From an uncultured Synergistales bacterium (lineage in GTDB: Bacteria > Synergistota > Synergistia > Synergistales > Aminobacteriaceae): 64,000 nt of DNA. A program made the translations under genes and the position numbers. The notes under the pieces are model-generated. The model was given only the letters and a program-made list of their open reading frames with translations. It searched no databases and was not told the origin of the DNA. Of this stretch, positions 9,264 to 16,087 are shown one piece after another (positions within the stretch are counted from its first letter, which is position 1; the number at the start of each line of letters is the position of its first letter). The stretch spans positions 137,379-201,378 of the forward strand of contig CAJOCL010000002.1 in the NCBI GenBank assembly GCA_905233565.1. The letters run 5' to 3'.

Positions 9264-9307
9264 TAGTTCACCTCACTAATTAAAAATATCAGTCAGGAGA
9301 TTTTTCT

Positions 9308-10102
9308 ATGAATAACATTAATAACATGAAAGTTGAAGGTTTATCGTTCACGTACCCGAATGATGATGCCATGATTCTGAAAGAAATAAATCTCGAAGTA
9401 AGGGGCGGGGATTTCGTTTGTCTTCTCGGCCAGTCAGGCTGCGGAAAATCAACGCTTCTCAGGCTTCTTGCCGGTCTTGAAATTGCATCGACAGGAAAAA
9501 TCGAAATGAACGGGCAGCGTATTACGGGTGCAGGTCTTGACAGGGGAGTTGTTTTTCAGGATTACGGTTTATTCCCGTGGATGACGGCAGGAGAGAATAT
9601 AACGCTTGCGCTTGAACAGAAATTCCCGAAAATGTCAAAACAGGAAATGAAACAGACAGCAATAGAGACATTAAAAAGAGTCGGCCTTGAAGATGACGTG
9701 TTCAGCAAACTGCCGAAAGAATTATCGGGCGGAATGAAACAGCGCTGTGCAATCGCAAGAGTACTCTGCATAAATCCCCCTGTTCTCTTGATGGATGAAC
9801 CTTTCGGCGCTCTCGATGCCGTAACGCGTGCAAGGCTTCAGGATATGCTGCTTGAACTGTGGGCATCGGGAGACAGGCAGAAAATTGTATTTTTCGTTAC
9901 TCATGATGTTGATGAAGCGTTATTGCTGGCTAACAGAATTTTAGTTCTGGGGCAGAGGCCGAGCCACATAATATATGAATGCTCAATCCCTGAAGAAAAG
10001 AAACCCACAAGGCAGACGCAGTTTGAAGATCCCTACATACTTAACCTCAGAAATCAGCTCATAAAGAGCATAAATTCTGACGTTGCCTCGCGGGTTGCAT
10101 GA
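9308..10102 (+). CDS. ABC transporter ATPase, nitrate/sulfonate/taurine (NitT/Tau) type
   Basis: Cytoplasmic ATPase of an ABC importer, 264 aa. Walker A GQSGCGKST is at residues 41-49, the signature LSGGMKQR at 139-146, Walker B VLLMDEP at 159-165 and the switch His in FVTHD. The sequence resembles SsuB/TauB. The ATG at 9308 has a ribosome site CAGGAG about 8 nt upstream, right beyond the IS remnant. Its likely partners, a permease and a binding lipoprotein, are encoded on the other strand (11322-13176), and its stop codon is two bases from the end of the convergent enolase-family gene. The substrate is unknown, although the enolase-family neighbour hints at a sugar acid or other hydroxy acid. 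Confidence 0.93.
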   Translation: MNNINNMKVEGLSFTYPNDDAMILKEINLEVRGGDFVCLLGQSGCGKSTLLRLLAGLEIASTGKIEMNGQRITGAGLDRGVVFQDYGLFPWMTAGENITLALEQKFPKMSKQEMKQTAIETLKRVGLEDDVFSKLPKELSGGMKQRCAIARVLCINPPVLLMDEPFGALDAVTRARLQDMLLELWASGDRQKIVFFVTHDVDEALLLANRILVLGQRPSHIIYECSIPEEKKPTRQTQFEDPYILNLRNQLIKSINSDVASRVA

Positions 10103-10104
10103 AT

Positions 10105-11286
10105 TTATGAAACCGTAGCTATTTCGCCGTATCTGAAACAGAAGTCGGATAACTCGTTGCCCAGTCCGGGACGTTCAGGGATTTCAAAATATCCGTTCTC
10201 GGGCTGGTAATCATAAATACATAACTGCTTGTTGTAATCATATCTGTTATATACATGATGTTCGTGAATCGTGAAGTTCGGGATTGCCGCCTCAAGGTGA
10301 AGTGCTGCCGCCGTTGATAACGGAGACGCGCAGACATGAGCCTGAACGCCGACATCATAAACGTGTGCCATATCGCAGATTTTCTTTGCTTCAGTTATGC
10401 CGCCGCAGTTCCCTATATCTGGCTGTATTAACTGAACAGAGCCGTTCACGAAATAAGGAGCATACCCCCAGCGTGAATATACGCGTTCTCCCTGCGAGAT
10501 TGAAACTTTTATCCTGTCAGCAACAAATTTTGTCATTTCAGGTGTCGGGGTGCATGGTTCCTCAAAGTACATAACGTTGTATTTTTCTGCCAGTCTTCCG
10601 AGCTGTACAGCACCCTGAGCGTCAATGTACGAATGATTTTCCATGATTATGTCAACGTCATCGCCGACAGCCTCGCGGACAGCCGCTAATCTCTGGGATA
10701 CTATGTTGAAATGTCGGGGGGTTAAACGCCTTGTCGTCTCTTCATAGTTATATCTGTGTCCGTCAGGGTCAAACGTGAAAAAGTCGAATTTAAGAGCGTC
10801 ATAGCCTTCTGAAATTGCTTTTTTTGCATTGTTTACGTAGTCTTCAACTGAGTATGCCGGGATTTTCTTGTCGTCCCATCCGAATTGAAGCTGGCTTGCG
10901 TAACACCTTAGCTTATCCCTCATTTTTCCGCCGAGAAGTTCATAGACGGGAACGCCGAAATATTTCCCTTTTATGTCCCATAATGCCGTGTCAATAGCCG
11001 ATATTGCCGAGAATACTACGGGGCCTCCGTTCTGAGCCCAGAATGTCGACTTGTAGAGTTTTTCCCAGATTAATTCATTGTATAGCGGATTCATGCCTAT
11101 AACAGCTCCGGCGTAATCCTGAATCATTCCGAAAGCTCCCCTGTGTGCGCGCCCGAAAGCCAAAGCGGCCTCGCCGTCACCGTAAATTCCTTCGTCAGTG
11201 TAAACTCTGCATACTATCGGAGCCCAGCCGGGATTGTCAGCCGGTTTCAGGTCAAGCAGAATCACATCAATTTTTGTTATCTTCAT
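10105..11286 (-). CDS. Enolase-superfamily enzyme (mandelate racemase / muconate lactonizing type)
   Basis: A 393-aa member of the mandelate racemase-like branch, in which the metal stabilises an enolate made by removing a proton alpha to a carboxylate. Candidate metal ligands are Glu216 (MENHSY), Glu242 (FEEP) and Glu267 (SQGERVY); the second barrel strand carries Lys166 and Asp168 (ALKFDFF), and His317 (QAHVCAS) sits where a general base is usual. This pattern fits acid-sugar dehydratases better than racemases, but the substrate cannot be assigned. It is the last gene of the minus-strand operon with the permease (35 bp gap) and binding lipoprotein, so it probably acts on the imported compound. 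It is distinct from glucarate dehydratase at 53367. Confidence 0.88.
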   Translation of the reverse strand: MKITKIDVILLDLKPADNPGWAPIVCRVYTDEGIYGDGEAALAFGRAHRGAFGMIQDYAGAVIGMNPLYNELIWEKLYKSTFWAQNGGPVVFSAISAIDTALWDIKGKYFGVPVYELLGGKMRDKLRCYASQLQFGWDDKKIPAYSVEDYVNNAKKAISEGYDALKFDFFTFDPDGHRYNYEETTRRLTPRHFNIVSQRLAAVREAVGDDVDIIMENHSYIDAQGAVQLGRLAEKYNVMYFEEPCTPTPEMTKFVADRIKVSISQGERVYSRWGYAPYFVNGSVQLIQPDIGNCGGITEAKKICDMAHVYDVGVQAHVCASPLSTAAALHLEAAIPNFTIHEHHVYNRYDYNKQLCIYDYQPENGYFEIPERPGLGNELSDFCFRYGEIATVS

Positions 11287-11321
11287 GTTTTAACCCAGCT
11301 TTCTTTTTTATTTTCTTTTCT

Positions 11322-12074
11322 TTAATGTATTGTCCATTTGAGCATATGATTTTTGACGCGCTCAAATATCTGCATAACAACAACGAGTACAACGACCATG
11401 AATATAAATCCGCACCACGCACGGTCATATAATCCGTACTCAGAATATTTCTTGACGTAATAACCCATTCCGTATTTTGCCCCGTACATTTCAGCATATA
11501 CGAGAACGACAAAAGAGCCTCTCAATGAATTTATGAAACCGCTCATTATTGACGGGCTTGCGGCGGGCAGTATAACTTTCCGCATTCTCTTGAATCCGTG
11601 AAGCTCAAGGGTTGCCGCGTTGTCTAAATATCTCTTGTCAATCGTCATTATTCCGTTAATCGTGGCGAAAAGAGTTGCCCATATGGTGTTATAGATTACG
11701 AGGAACAACGAAGCAGTCCTGAAACTCGGCGCGAGAAGCAAGGCAAACGGAGACATCAATATTGCAGGTATCACGCTTATTGAATATATGACGGGGTAAA
11801 CGACTTCGCGGACTTTCGTACTCATTCCGAGCCATGTGCCTATAATCAGGGCGATTATTCCGGCAATTATTATTGAAGGTATCATAAGCTCAAATGAATA
11901 AAGCATGTTGAGTATAAGTGTCTGCCAGTCTTCAGAAAAAGCGTTCACAACCTGTTGAGCCGGAGGAAAAAGAAACGCGCTGAAAAGTTTGTTGCCGGCG
12001 ATATAAATATAAGCGTATACCATTGCCGCATAAATCAGAATGGTAATCCAGTATTTTTTCAGAAATTTAATCAT
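11322..12074 (-). CDS. ABC transporter permease, NitT/Tau type
   Basis: A 250-aa integral membrane protein with about six hydrophobic segments. It has the cytoplasmic EAA-type loop near residue 150 (NAATLELHGFKRMRKVILPAA) that docks with the ATPase. Related to SsuC/TauC permeases. It lies between the binding lipoprotein and the enolase-family gene. A terminator-like hairpin sits between the lipoprotein gene and this one, and the only ribosome-site-like sequence (AGGGAG) lies inside that hairpin about 17 nt before the ATG, so expression may be throttled relative to the binding protein. Its ATPase partner is encoded on the opposite strand at 9308-10102. Confidence 0.92.
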   Translation of the reverse strand: MIKFLKKYWITILIYAAMVYAYIYIAGNKLFSAFLFPPAQQVVNAFSEDWQTLILNMLYSFELMIPSIIIAGIIALIIGTWLGMSTKVREVVYPVIYSISVIPAILMSPFALLLAPSFRTASLFLVIYNTIWATLFATINGIMTIDKRYLDNAATLELHGFKRMRKVILPAASPSIMSGFINSLRGSFVVLVYAEMYGAKYGMGYYVKKYSEYGLYDRAWCGFIFMVVVLVVVMQIFERVKNHMLKWTIH

Positions 12075-12082
12075 GACGAAAA

Positions 12083-12120
12083 TATAAAAAACTCCCTGCC
12101 GTTGAAATCATTAGCAGGGA
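12083..12120 (-). terminator. Intercistronic attenuator between binding protein and permease
   Basis: Read on the minus strand, TCCCTGC pairs perfectly with GCAGGGA across a 14-nt loop and is followed by GTTTTTTATATTTT. It lies between two genes of one operon, so partial termination would give more binding protein than permease, a common arrangement for ABC importers. Confidence 0.75.
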
Positions 12121-12135
12121 ATTTCAGTTAAAATC

Positions 12136-13176
12136 TTAGAGATTATTGGCCTTAAAGAATGCAACTCTTTCATCATAGAATGCCGGGTCTTCGTCTCTTC
12201 TTTCAGCAACAAGCTCATCAAGTGCCGACTTGTAAAGATCCGTATTGATATGTGCGTCAAGGTCGTAATCTTTCGCTTCAGGCGCAAGAAATCCCGTTTT
12301 CATCATGATGTCCCATGTAGCCTTTATTGAGTGCCTGACGGGGTCAACGCTGGGAACGTAATTCGGGTTTTTCAGGTAAGCTGCAACGAACTCCTCAGAG
12401 GCGTTAAGTTCTTTTGCGAGTATTTTCACGCTCTCGTCAGGGTGTGAACGCAGGAACTGTTCAGCACGTATCAAGGCTTTCAGCGTAAGTTTAACGGTTA
12501 TGGGATTTGCCTTCACGAAATCAGTGTGCATGTTCATTCGGCAGCAGCCGTAATTAGGCATGAGATCATCAGCCCAAGCAACTATTTCGATTACGTCCTT
12601 GAGATTGCCGACACGGAAGAGAAGATCACCGCTTAAACAGGCATAATCAGCTTCACCGGCGATAACTGCGGCGAGCCTGTCGCTGTTCGTGCTGTAAGTC
12701 AGCCATATTACATCATCGAGGCTGTAACCTGCGGCAAGCAGCGGCCCGGTAACCCAAGTCTGACTTTTTGAAGTTGCCATTTTTTTGCCGACAAGATCGC
12801 CGATTCCCTTCCAGCCCGTGCCTTTTCTGGCAACGATATACATTCCCTTGAGCATGTAACCGCCGACAATCGTAAAGTCTGAACCTGCGGCCATGAACTG
12901 AAGAGGGTTGTTAGTTCCCTGATTTGATGTTACGTCAACCTGTTTCGTGCTTAATGCCGTCATTGCGTCTGCTGCGGAGTTCAACGGCATTTCGATAATT
13001 TCAATTCCGTATTCTTTCAGATAGCCGTTATTCTTTGCGAGCGTGACGAGAACGTTTCCTGAATTTGCGCGAGCCCAGCGTATTGTATTAACTTCGGGCT
13101 TTTCGTTTTCAGCAGAATAAAGACACGCTGAAAGGGCTAGTACAAGGACAAGGGACAAGAGTAATAATTTTTTCAT
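12136..13176 (-). CDS. ABC substrate-binding lipoprotein, NitT/Tau (NMT1-like) type
   Basis: A 346-aa periplasmic binding protein. The signal sequence ends in a lipobox LSAC near residue 18, so it is likely a lipoprotein. The mature part matches the NMT1/SsuA fold (NTIRWARANSGNVLVTLAKNNGYLKEYGIEIIEMPL; TKQVDVTSNQGTNN). The ATG at 13176 follows the ribosome site AAGGAGAT. It is the first gene of an operon with the permease and an enolase-superfamily enzyme. A 240-bp upstream region contains two palindromes that could be operator sites. Family assignment is firm; ligand unknown. Confidence 0.92.
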   Translation of the reverse strand: MKKLLLLSLVLVLALSACLYSAENEKPEVNTIRWARANSGNVLVTLAKNNGYLKEYGIEIIEMPLNSAADAMTALSTKQVDVTSNQGTNNPLQFMAAGSDFTIVGGYMLKGMYIVARKGTGWKGIGDLVGKKMATSKSQTWVTGPLLAAGYSLDDVIWLTYSTNSDRLAAVIAGEADYACLSGDLLFRVGNLKDVIEIVAWADDLMPNYGCCRMNMHTDFVKANPITVKLTLKALIRAEQFLRSHPDESVKILAKELNASEEFVAAYLKNPNYVPSVDPVRHSIKATWDIMMKTGFLAPEAKDYDLDAHINTDLYKSALDELVAERRDEDPAFYDERVAFFKANNL

Positions 13177-13259
13177 GATAAAAATATCTCCTTCGTAATT
13201 CGTGAAAATAATATTAACGGGCTGCCTTTGAATTTGAAATTTCAGGCAGAATAATGAGC

Positions 13260-13271
13260 GCAGTTAACTGC
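13260..13271. promoter_or_regulatory. Palindrome upstream of the transporter operon
   Basis: GCAGTTAACTGC is a perfect 12-bp palindrome about 85 bp upstream of the lipoprotein start. It lies just upstream of a possible minus-strand promoter (TTCAAA, 16 bp, TAATAT). It could be an operator. No regulator gene is adjacent, so the binding protein is unknown. Confidence 0.35.
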
Positions 13272-13341
13272 ACCATGACACGGGGAAATGAAGCATTAAT
13301 GTGTGCATCACGTGCAGGGAAAAAACATCATGTGAACTTTG

Positions 13342-13351
13342 ATGTATACAT
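13342..13351. promoter_or_regulatory. ATGTATACAT palindrome, GntR/FadR-like
   Basis: A perfect 10-bp palindrome about 165 bp upstream of the transporter operon. A GTATAC core is typical of operators for FadR-subfamily GntR regulators, which often control sugar-acid genes. A looser copy (ATGTGTGCAT) lies about 45 bp away at 13298-13307. Assignment is inference. Confidence 0.3.
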
Positions 13352-13417
13352 TAATTCTTCATCTCCCTTCATGTATTATAGATATATGTCAGATATTATT
13401 GAAAAGAATATCACTGT

Positions 13418-14230
13418 TTATTTTCTGAAAGCAATAATGTATTTCCGTATTTCATTTCTTGATATTCCGTATTTGCTTTCAATTTTTGAGACTATATCTT
13501 TAACGCTCATTCCCTCATTATTCATGGCCTGAGCTTCAGATTTCCAATTTTCGTTTACGCTTTCACTTTCAAGGCCTGAGATTACGAGTACCAATTCACC
13601 TTTTACGCCCTGAGTTAAACGCTCAAGAATTGTTCTTAAATTTCCCCTGATTGATTCCTGATAAATTTTGCTGATTTCGCGGATTAATGCGGCGTTCCTG
13701 TTTCCGAAAATACTAATCATGTCTGAAATATGATTTTCAGCCTTATGAGGTGAAATGTAAAAACATAAAGTAAAAGTCAGATTTTTGACGGCCTCAAATA
13801 ATTTAACCCTTTCGCCGTGTTTTTCGGGAGGAAATCCAAAGAACGCAAAAGGCTGAGGATTCAAGCCAGACAAGAGAACCGCAGGAATTAAAGCTGACGG
13901 GCCGGGCAGGACTTCGGCTTCAATTCCTTCATCAATTGCAGATTTTAACAATATCCAGCCGGGATCTGAAATTCCGGGCGTACCTGCGTCAGAAATTACT
14001 GCGACTTTTTCGCCCCGTCTCAGCTTTTCAAGCAAAAATCCCAATTTATCATTCTCATTGTGAACGTGAAAAGATGTCAGCGGCCTTTTAATATCATAAT
14101 GATGCAGCAATATCCCTGAAGTTCTCGTGTCCTCGCAGGCTATAACGTCAGCTTCACGGAGGACACGCAGAGCCCTCAGCGTAATATCTTCAAGATTTCC
14201 TATCGGTGTCGGAACCAGTGAAAGGGGCAT
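13418..14230 (-). CDS. rsmI: 16S rRNA (cytidine-1402-2'-O)-methyltransferase
   Basis: A 270-aa SAM-dependent methyltransferase of the tetrapyrrole-methylase fold (YraL/RsmI). It methylates the ribose of C1402 in the decoding centre of 16S rRNA. The N-terminal signature SLVPTPIGNLEDITLRALR and the IACEDTRTS block are classic, and VISDAGTPGISDPG follows near residue 80. It is the last gene of a minus-strand run: smc, trmN6-like, metallophosphoesterase, rsmI, with 14 bp to the preceding gene. No clear terminator is visible downstream. Confidence 0.96.
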   Translation of the reverse strand: MPLSLVPTPIGNLEDITLRALRVLREADVIACEDTRTSGILLHHYDIKRPLTSFHVHNENDKLGFLLEKLRRGEKVAVISDAGTPGISDPGWILLKSAIDEGIEAEVLPGPSALIPAVLLSGLNPQPFAFFGFPPEKHGERVKLFEAVKNLTFTLCFYISPHKAENHISDMISIFGNRNAALIREISKIYQESIRGNLRTILERLTQGVKGELVLVISGLESESVNENWKSEAQAMNNEGMSVKDIVSKIESKYGISRNEIRKYIIAFRK

Positions 14231-14244
14231 TAATTCTGACTTTC

Positions 14245-15324
14245 TTACTCTTTTACTATGTCAATAATCGTAACTTCAGGCGGAACAAAAAGCCTCATCA
14301 TCGCGCAGTTGAATCCCACGCCGTTGCTGACATAGACTAATCCGCCCGCTTTTTTTGATAATCCTTGAGTGCTTTTCTGTGCCATGCTCTTGAAATATCC
14401 GAGAGGCCAGAATTGTCCGCCGTGAGTATGTCCCGAAAGCATAAGATCAAATCTACCCTCAGCATCAAAAGGAACGCCCGGCCTGTGTTTCAGGACGATT
14501 ACAAATCTGTCCTTGTCTTCAGGTTTTTCAAATATTTTCAGCCATCCGTATGGAATATCTTCGAGGCCGATTATTGTTATTCCTGCCGTTTCAACGCGCT
14601 CATCAATGAGAAGCCTGTAACCGCATTCCCTGATTACGCCCTCAACGTCAACATCAAGTATCCAGTAATGCTCATGATTCCCGTTTACCGCAAAAGCACC
14701 GTAACGCGCCTTTTTTGCTGCCGATTTCAAAAGTTCAAGCTCTTCCGTCATCTCTGAAGTATCACCGTCAATGACATCTCCGCCGAGCATGATAATATCT
14801 GGGCTTGCATCGTCAACAATTTTCATTGCTTTTTCAAAATGGCTCAAAGTGTAAAGACCGCCTAAATGTACATCAGTCAAGAATGCTATGCGTATTTTGT
14901 CTATGTTCTCGGGAAGTTTTTTTGTCGTTATCGTTATGTCCCTGCGCTGGACGTAATAGGCTTCTGACATGCTGTAAAGGGTTACGGCTGCGGTTAAAAT
15001 TAACGCACATAAAGTCTTGAACTTCGTGTAATGTTCAAATTTCTTGAAGACAAATTTAGTGAGGATGTCAACGCCTAAAAATGCCATAAAACAGTAAAGC
15101 GTAATTATTGCCCAAGTTACGGAACAAGCGCGGATCATTTCGGTTACGTGAAGCGGGAAAAAATCATATTCCGCATGGCCGAAATCAAAACCGACAATAG
15201 ATGCCAGAACAGCCCATAAAATTTGCAGAGTAAGGCATATATTCAGAATGCTCTGAGGGACTCCGGCCGATTTCAGTTTTTTGCAGATAAAATAGACTGC
15301 TCCGAGCGATAATATTTCAAACAA
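14245..15324 (-). CDS. Membrane-anchored metallophosphoesterase (YkuE/YaeI type)
   Basis: A 359-aa protein with about four hydrophobic segments in the first 130 residues and a calcineurin-like phosphoesterase domain after them. Metal-binding motifs are FLTDVHLGG, GGDVIDGD, NGNHEHYW and LSGHTHGGQFWP. Relatives act on phosphodiesters at the membrane, such as UDP-diacylglucosamine or lipid phosphates, but this one cannot be assigned. The start appears to be TTG at 15324 with AGAAGAGA about 9 nt upstream; no ATG occurs nearby. It is in the smc operon, 28 bp after the methyltransferase gene. Confidence 0.88.
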   Translation of the reverse strand: MFEILSLGAVYFICKKLKSAGVPQSILNICLTLQILWAVLASIVGFDFGHAEYDFFPLHVTEMIRACSVTWAIITLYCFMAFLGVDILTKFVFKKFEHYTKFKTLCALILTAAVTLYSMSEAYYVQRRDITITTKKLPENIDKIRIAFLTDVHLGGLYTLSHFEKAMKIVDDASPDIIMLGGDVIDGDTSEMTEELELLKSAAKKARYGAFAVNGNHEHYWILDVDVEGVIRECGYRLLIDERVETAGITIIGLEDIPYGWLKIFEKPEDKDRFVIVLKHRPGVPFDAEGRFDLMLSGHTHGGQFWPLGYFKSMAQKSTQGLSKKAGGLVYVSNGVGFNCAMMRLFVPPEVTIIDIVKE

Positions 15325-15352
15325 GTTTTTATCTCTTCTTTCTAAATAATTT

Positions 15353-16087
15353 CTATATAAATCCGTCAGGTTCGTAAGCCTTCAGGATTTCCTGAGTGTA
15401 ATTGTTATTTTCATCCCTGACAAAAAGCGGGGGCAGCAAATTCATTCCTTCACCGCCGTCTTTTATGAACTCCGATAAAAATACGTCTGAATTATAATTC
15501 ATTTTAGGATAAACGGGGCGCAGCCTCTTCGGGATAATTCCCTTATTTTTCATTGCTGACAGAAAAACATCAAGCCTTTCACTTTTGAAGATCGTGAATA
15601 ATCTTCCTCTGCTCTTTAATACCCTGTATGCAAATTCAGCGACATCATGAGGGGTGCAGGTTAATTCAAGCCTTGCCGTTGTTCTTGAATGTTCGGGGCT
15701 TTTCCGTCCTGCGGTTAAAGATTCGTAAGGCGGGTTAATCACCAAGACATCAAAATATTGAGAGGGCAGAATATTTTTGTCCCTTAAATCGCCGTTTATG
15801 AATTTAACTTTGTCAAGAAGATTATTATTTTCAGCGTTTATATTTGCAAGTTCAACAAGTTCACTCTGAATGTCAATGCCGGTAACATGAATATTATTGT
15901 ATTTCATGACAAGAAGCAGCGAGATTGCCCCCGATGCACAGCCCGCCTCCAAGACACGGCCATGCCCTGAACGTATTTTCACCCATGCCGACAATAATAT
16001 CGTGTCAAGATTAACGCGCGGGCCGTTCAGCGGCTGCAGAAGTTTCAAACGGCCGTATAAAATATCGTTCTGTGTTGTTTCAAACAT
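15353..16087 (-). CDS. Class I SAM methyltransferase, TrmN6 (tRNA1-Val m6A37) like
   Basis: A 244-aa Rossmann-fold methyltransferase. The opening YGRLKLLQPLNGPRVNLDTILL resembles TrmN6/YfiC, and the glycine-rich SAM motif LEAGCASGAIS is near residue 62. The catalytic NPPY of amino-N6-adenine methylases is at VINPPYES, near residue 132. In E. coli the relative methylates A37 of tRNA1(Val); here the target could be tRNA or another nucleic acid. Its start overlaps the smc stop by 8 bp, indicating translational coupling. Confidence 0.88.
   Translation of the reverse strand: MFETTQNDILYGRLKLLQPLNGPRVNLDTILLSAWVKIRSGHGRVLEAGCASGAISLLLVMKYNNIHVTGIDIQSELVELANINAENNNLLDKVKFINGDLRDKNILPSQYFDVLVINPPYESLTAGRKSPEHSRTTARLELTCTPHDVAEFAYRVLKSRGRLFTIFKSERLDVFLSAMKNKGIIPKRLRPVYPKMNYNSDVFLSEFIKDGGEGMNLLPPLFVRDENNNYTQEILKAYEPDGFI

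Larger units (their letters stand above)
8490..9271 (+). mobile_element. IS200/IS605-type (tnpB-only) element, degenerate
   Basis: A remnant insertion sequence between the divergent pnp and ABC-ATPase genes. The left end keeps an imperfect hairpin (8496-8517, CTCCC...GGGAG) followed by GATGAAT. The right end keeps a longer hairpin (9222-9263) and ends in TAGTTCAC (9264-9271), a right-end sequence I associate with this IS group. Between them is a tnpB reading frame with two internal deletions. No TnpA (Y1 transposase) gene is present. A second, much shorter copy with the same ends lies at 48779-48973. The exact outer boundary is approximate, because these elements make no inverted repeats or target duplications. 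Confidence 0.8.

Noticed and set aside
13254..13532. Plus-strand open frame between the transporter operon and rsmI
   Set aside because: Its 3' half is antisense to rsmI, it has no ribosome site, and the product shows no recognisable pattern; the intergenic part is better explained as a regulatory region.
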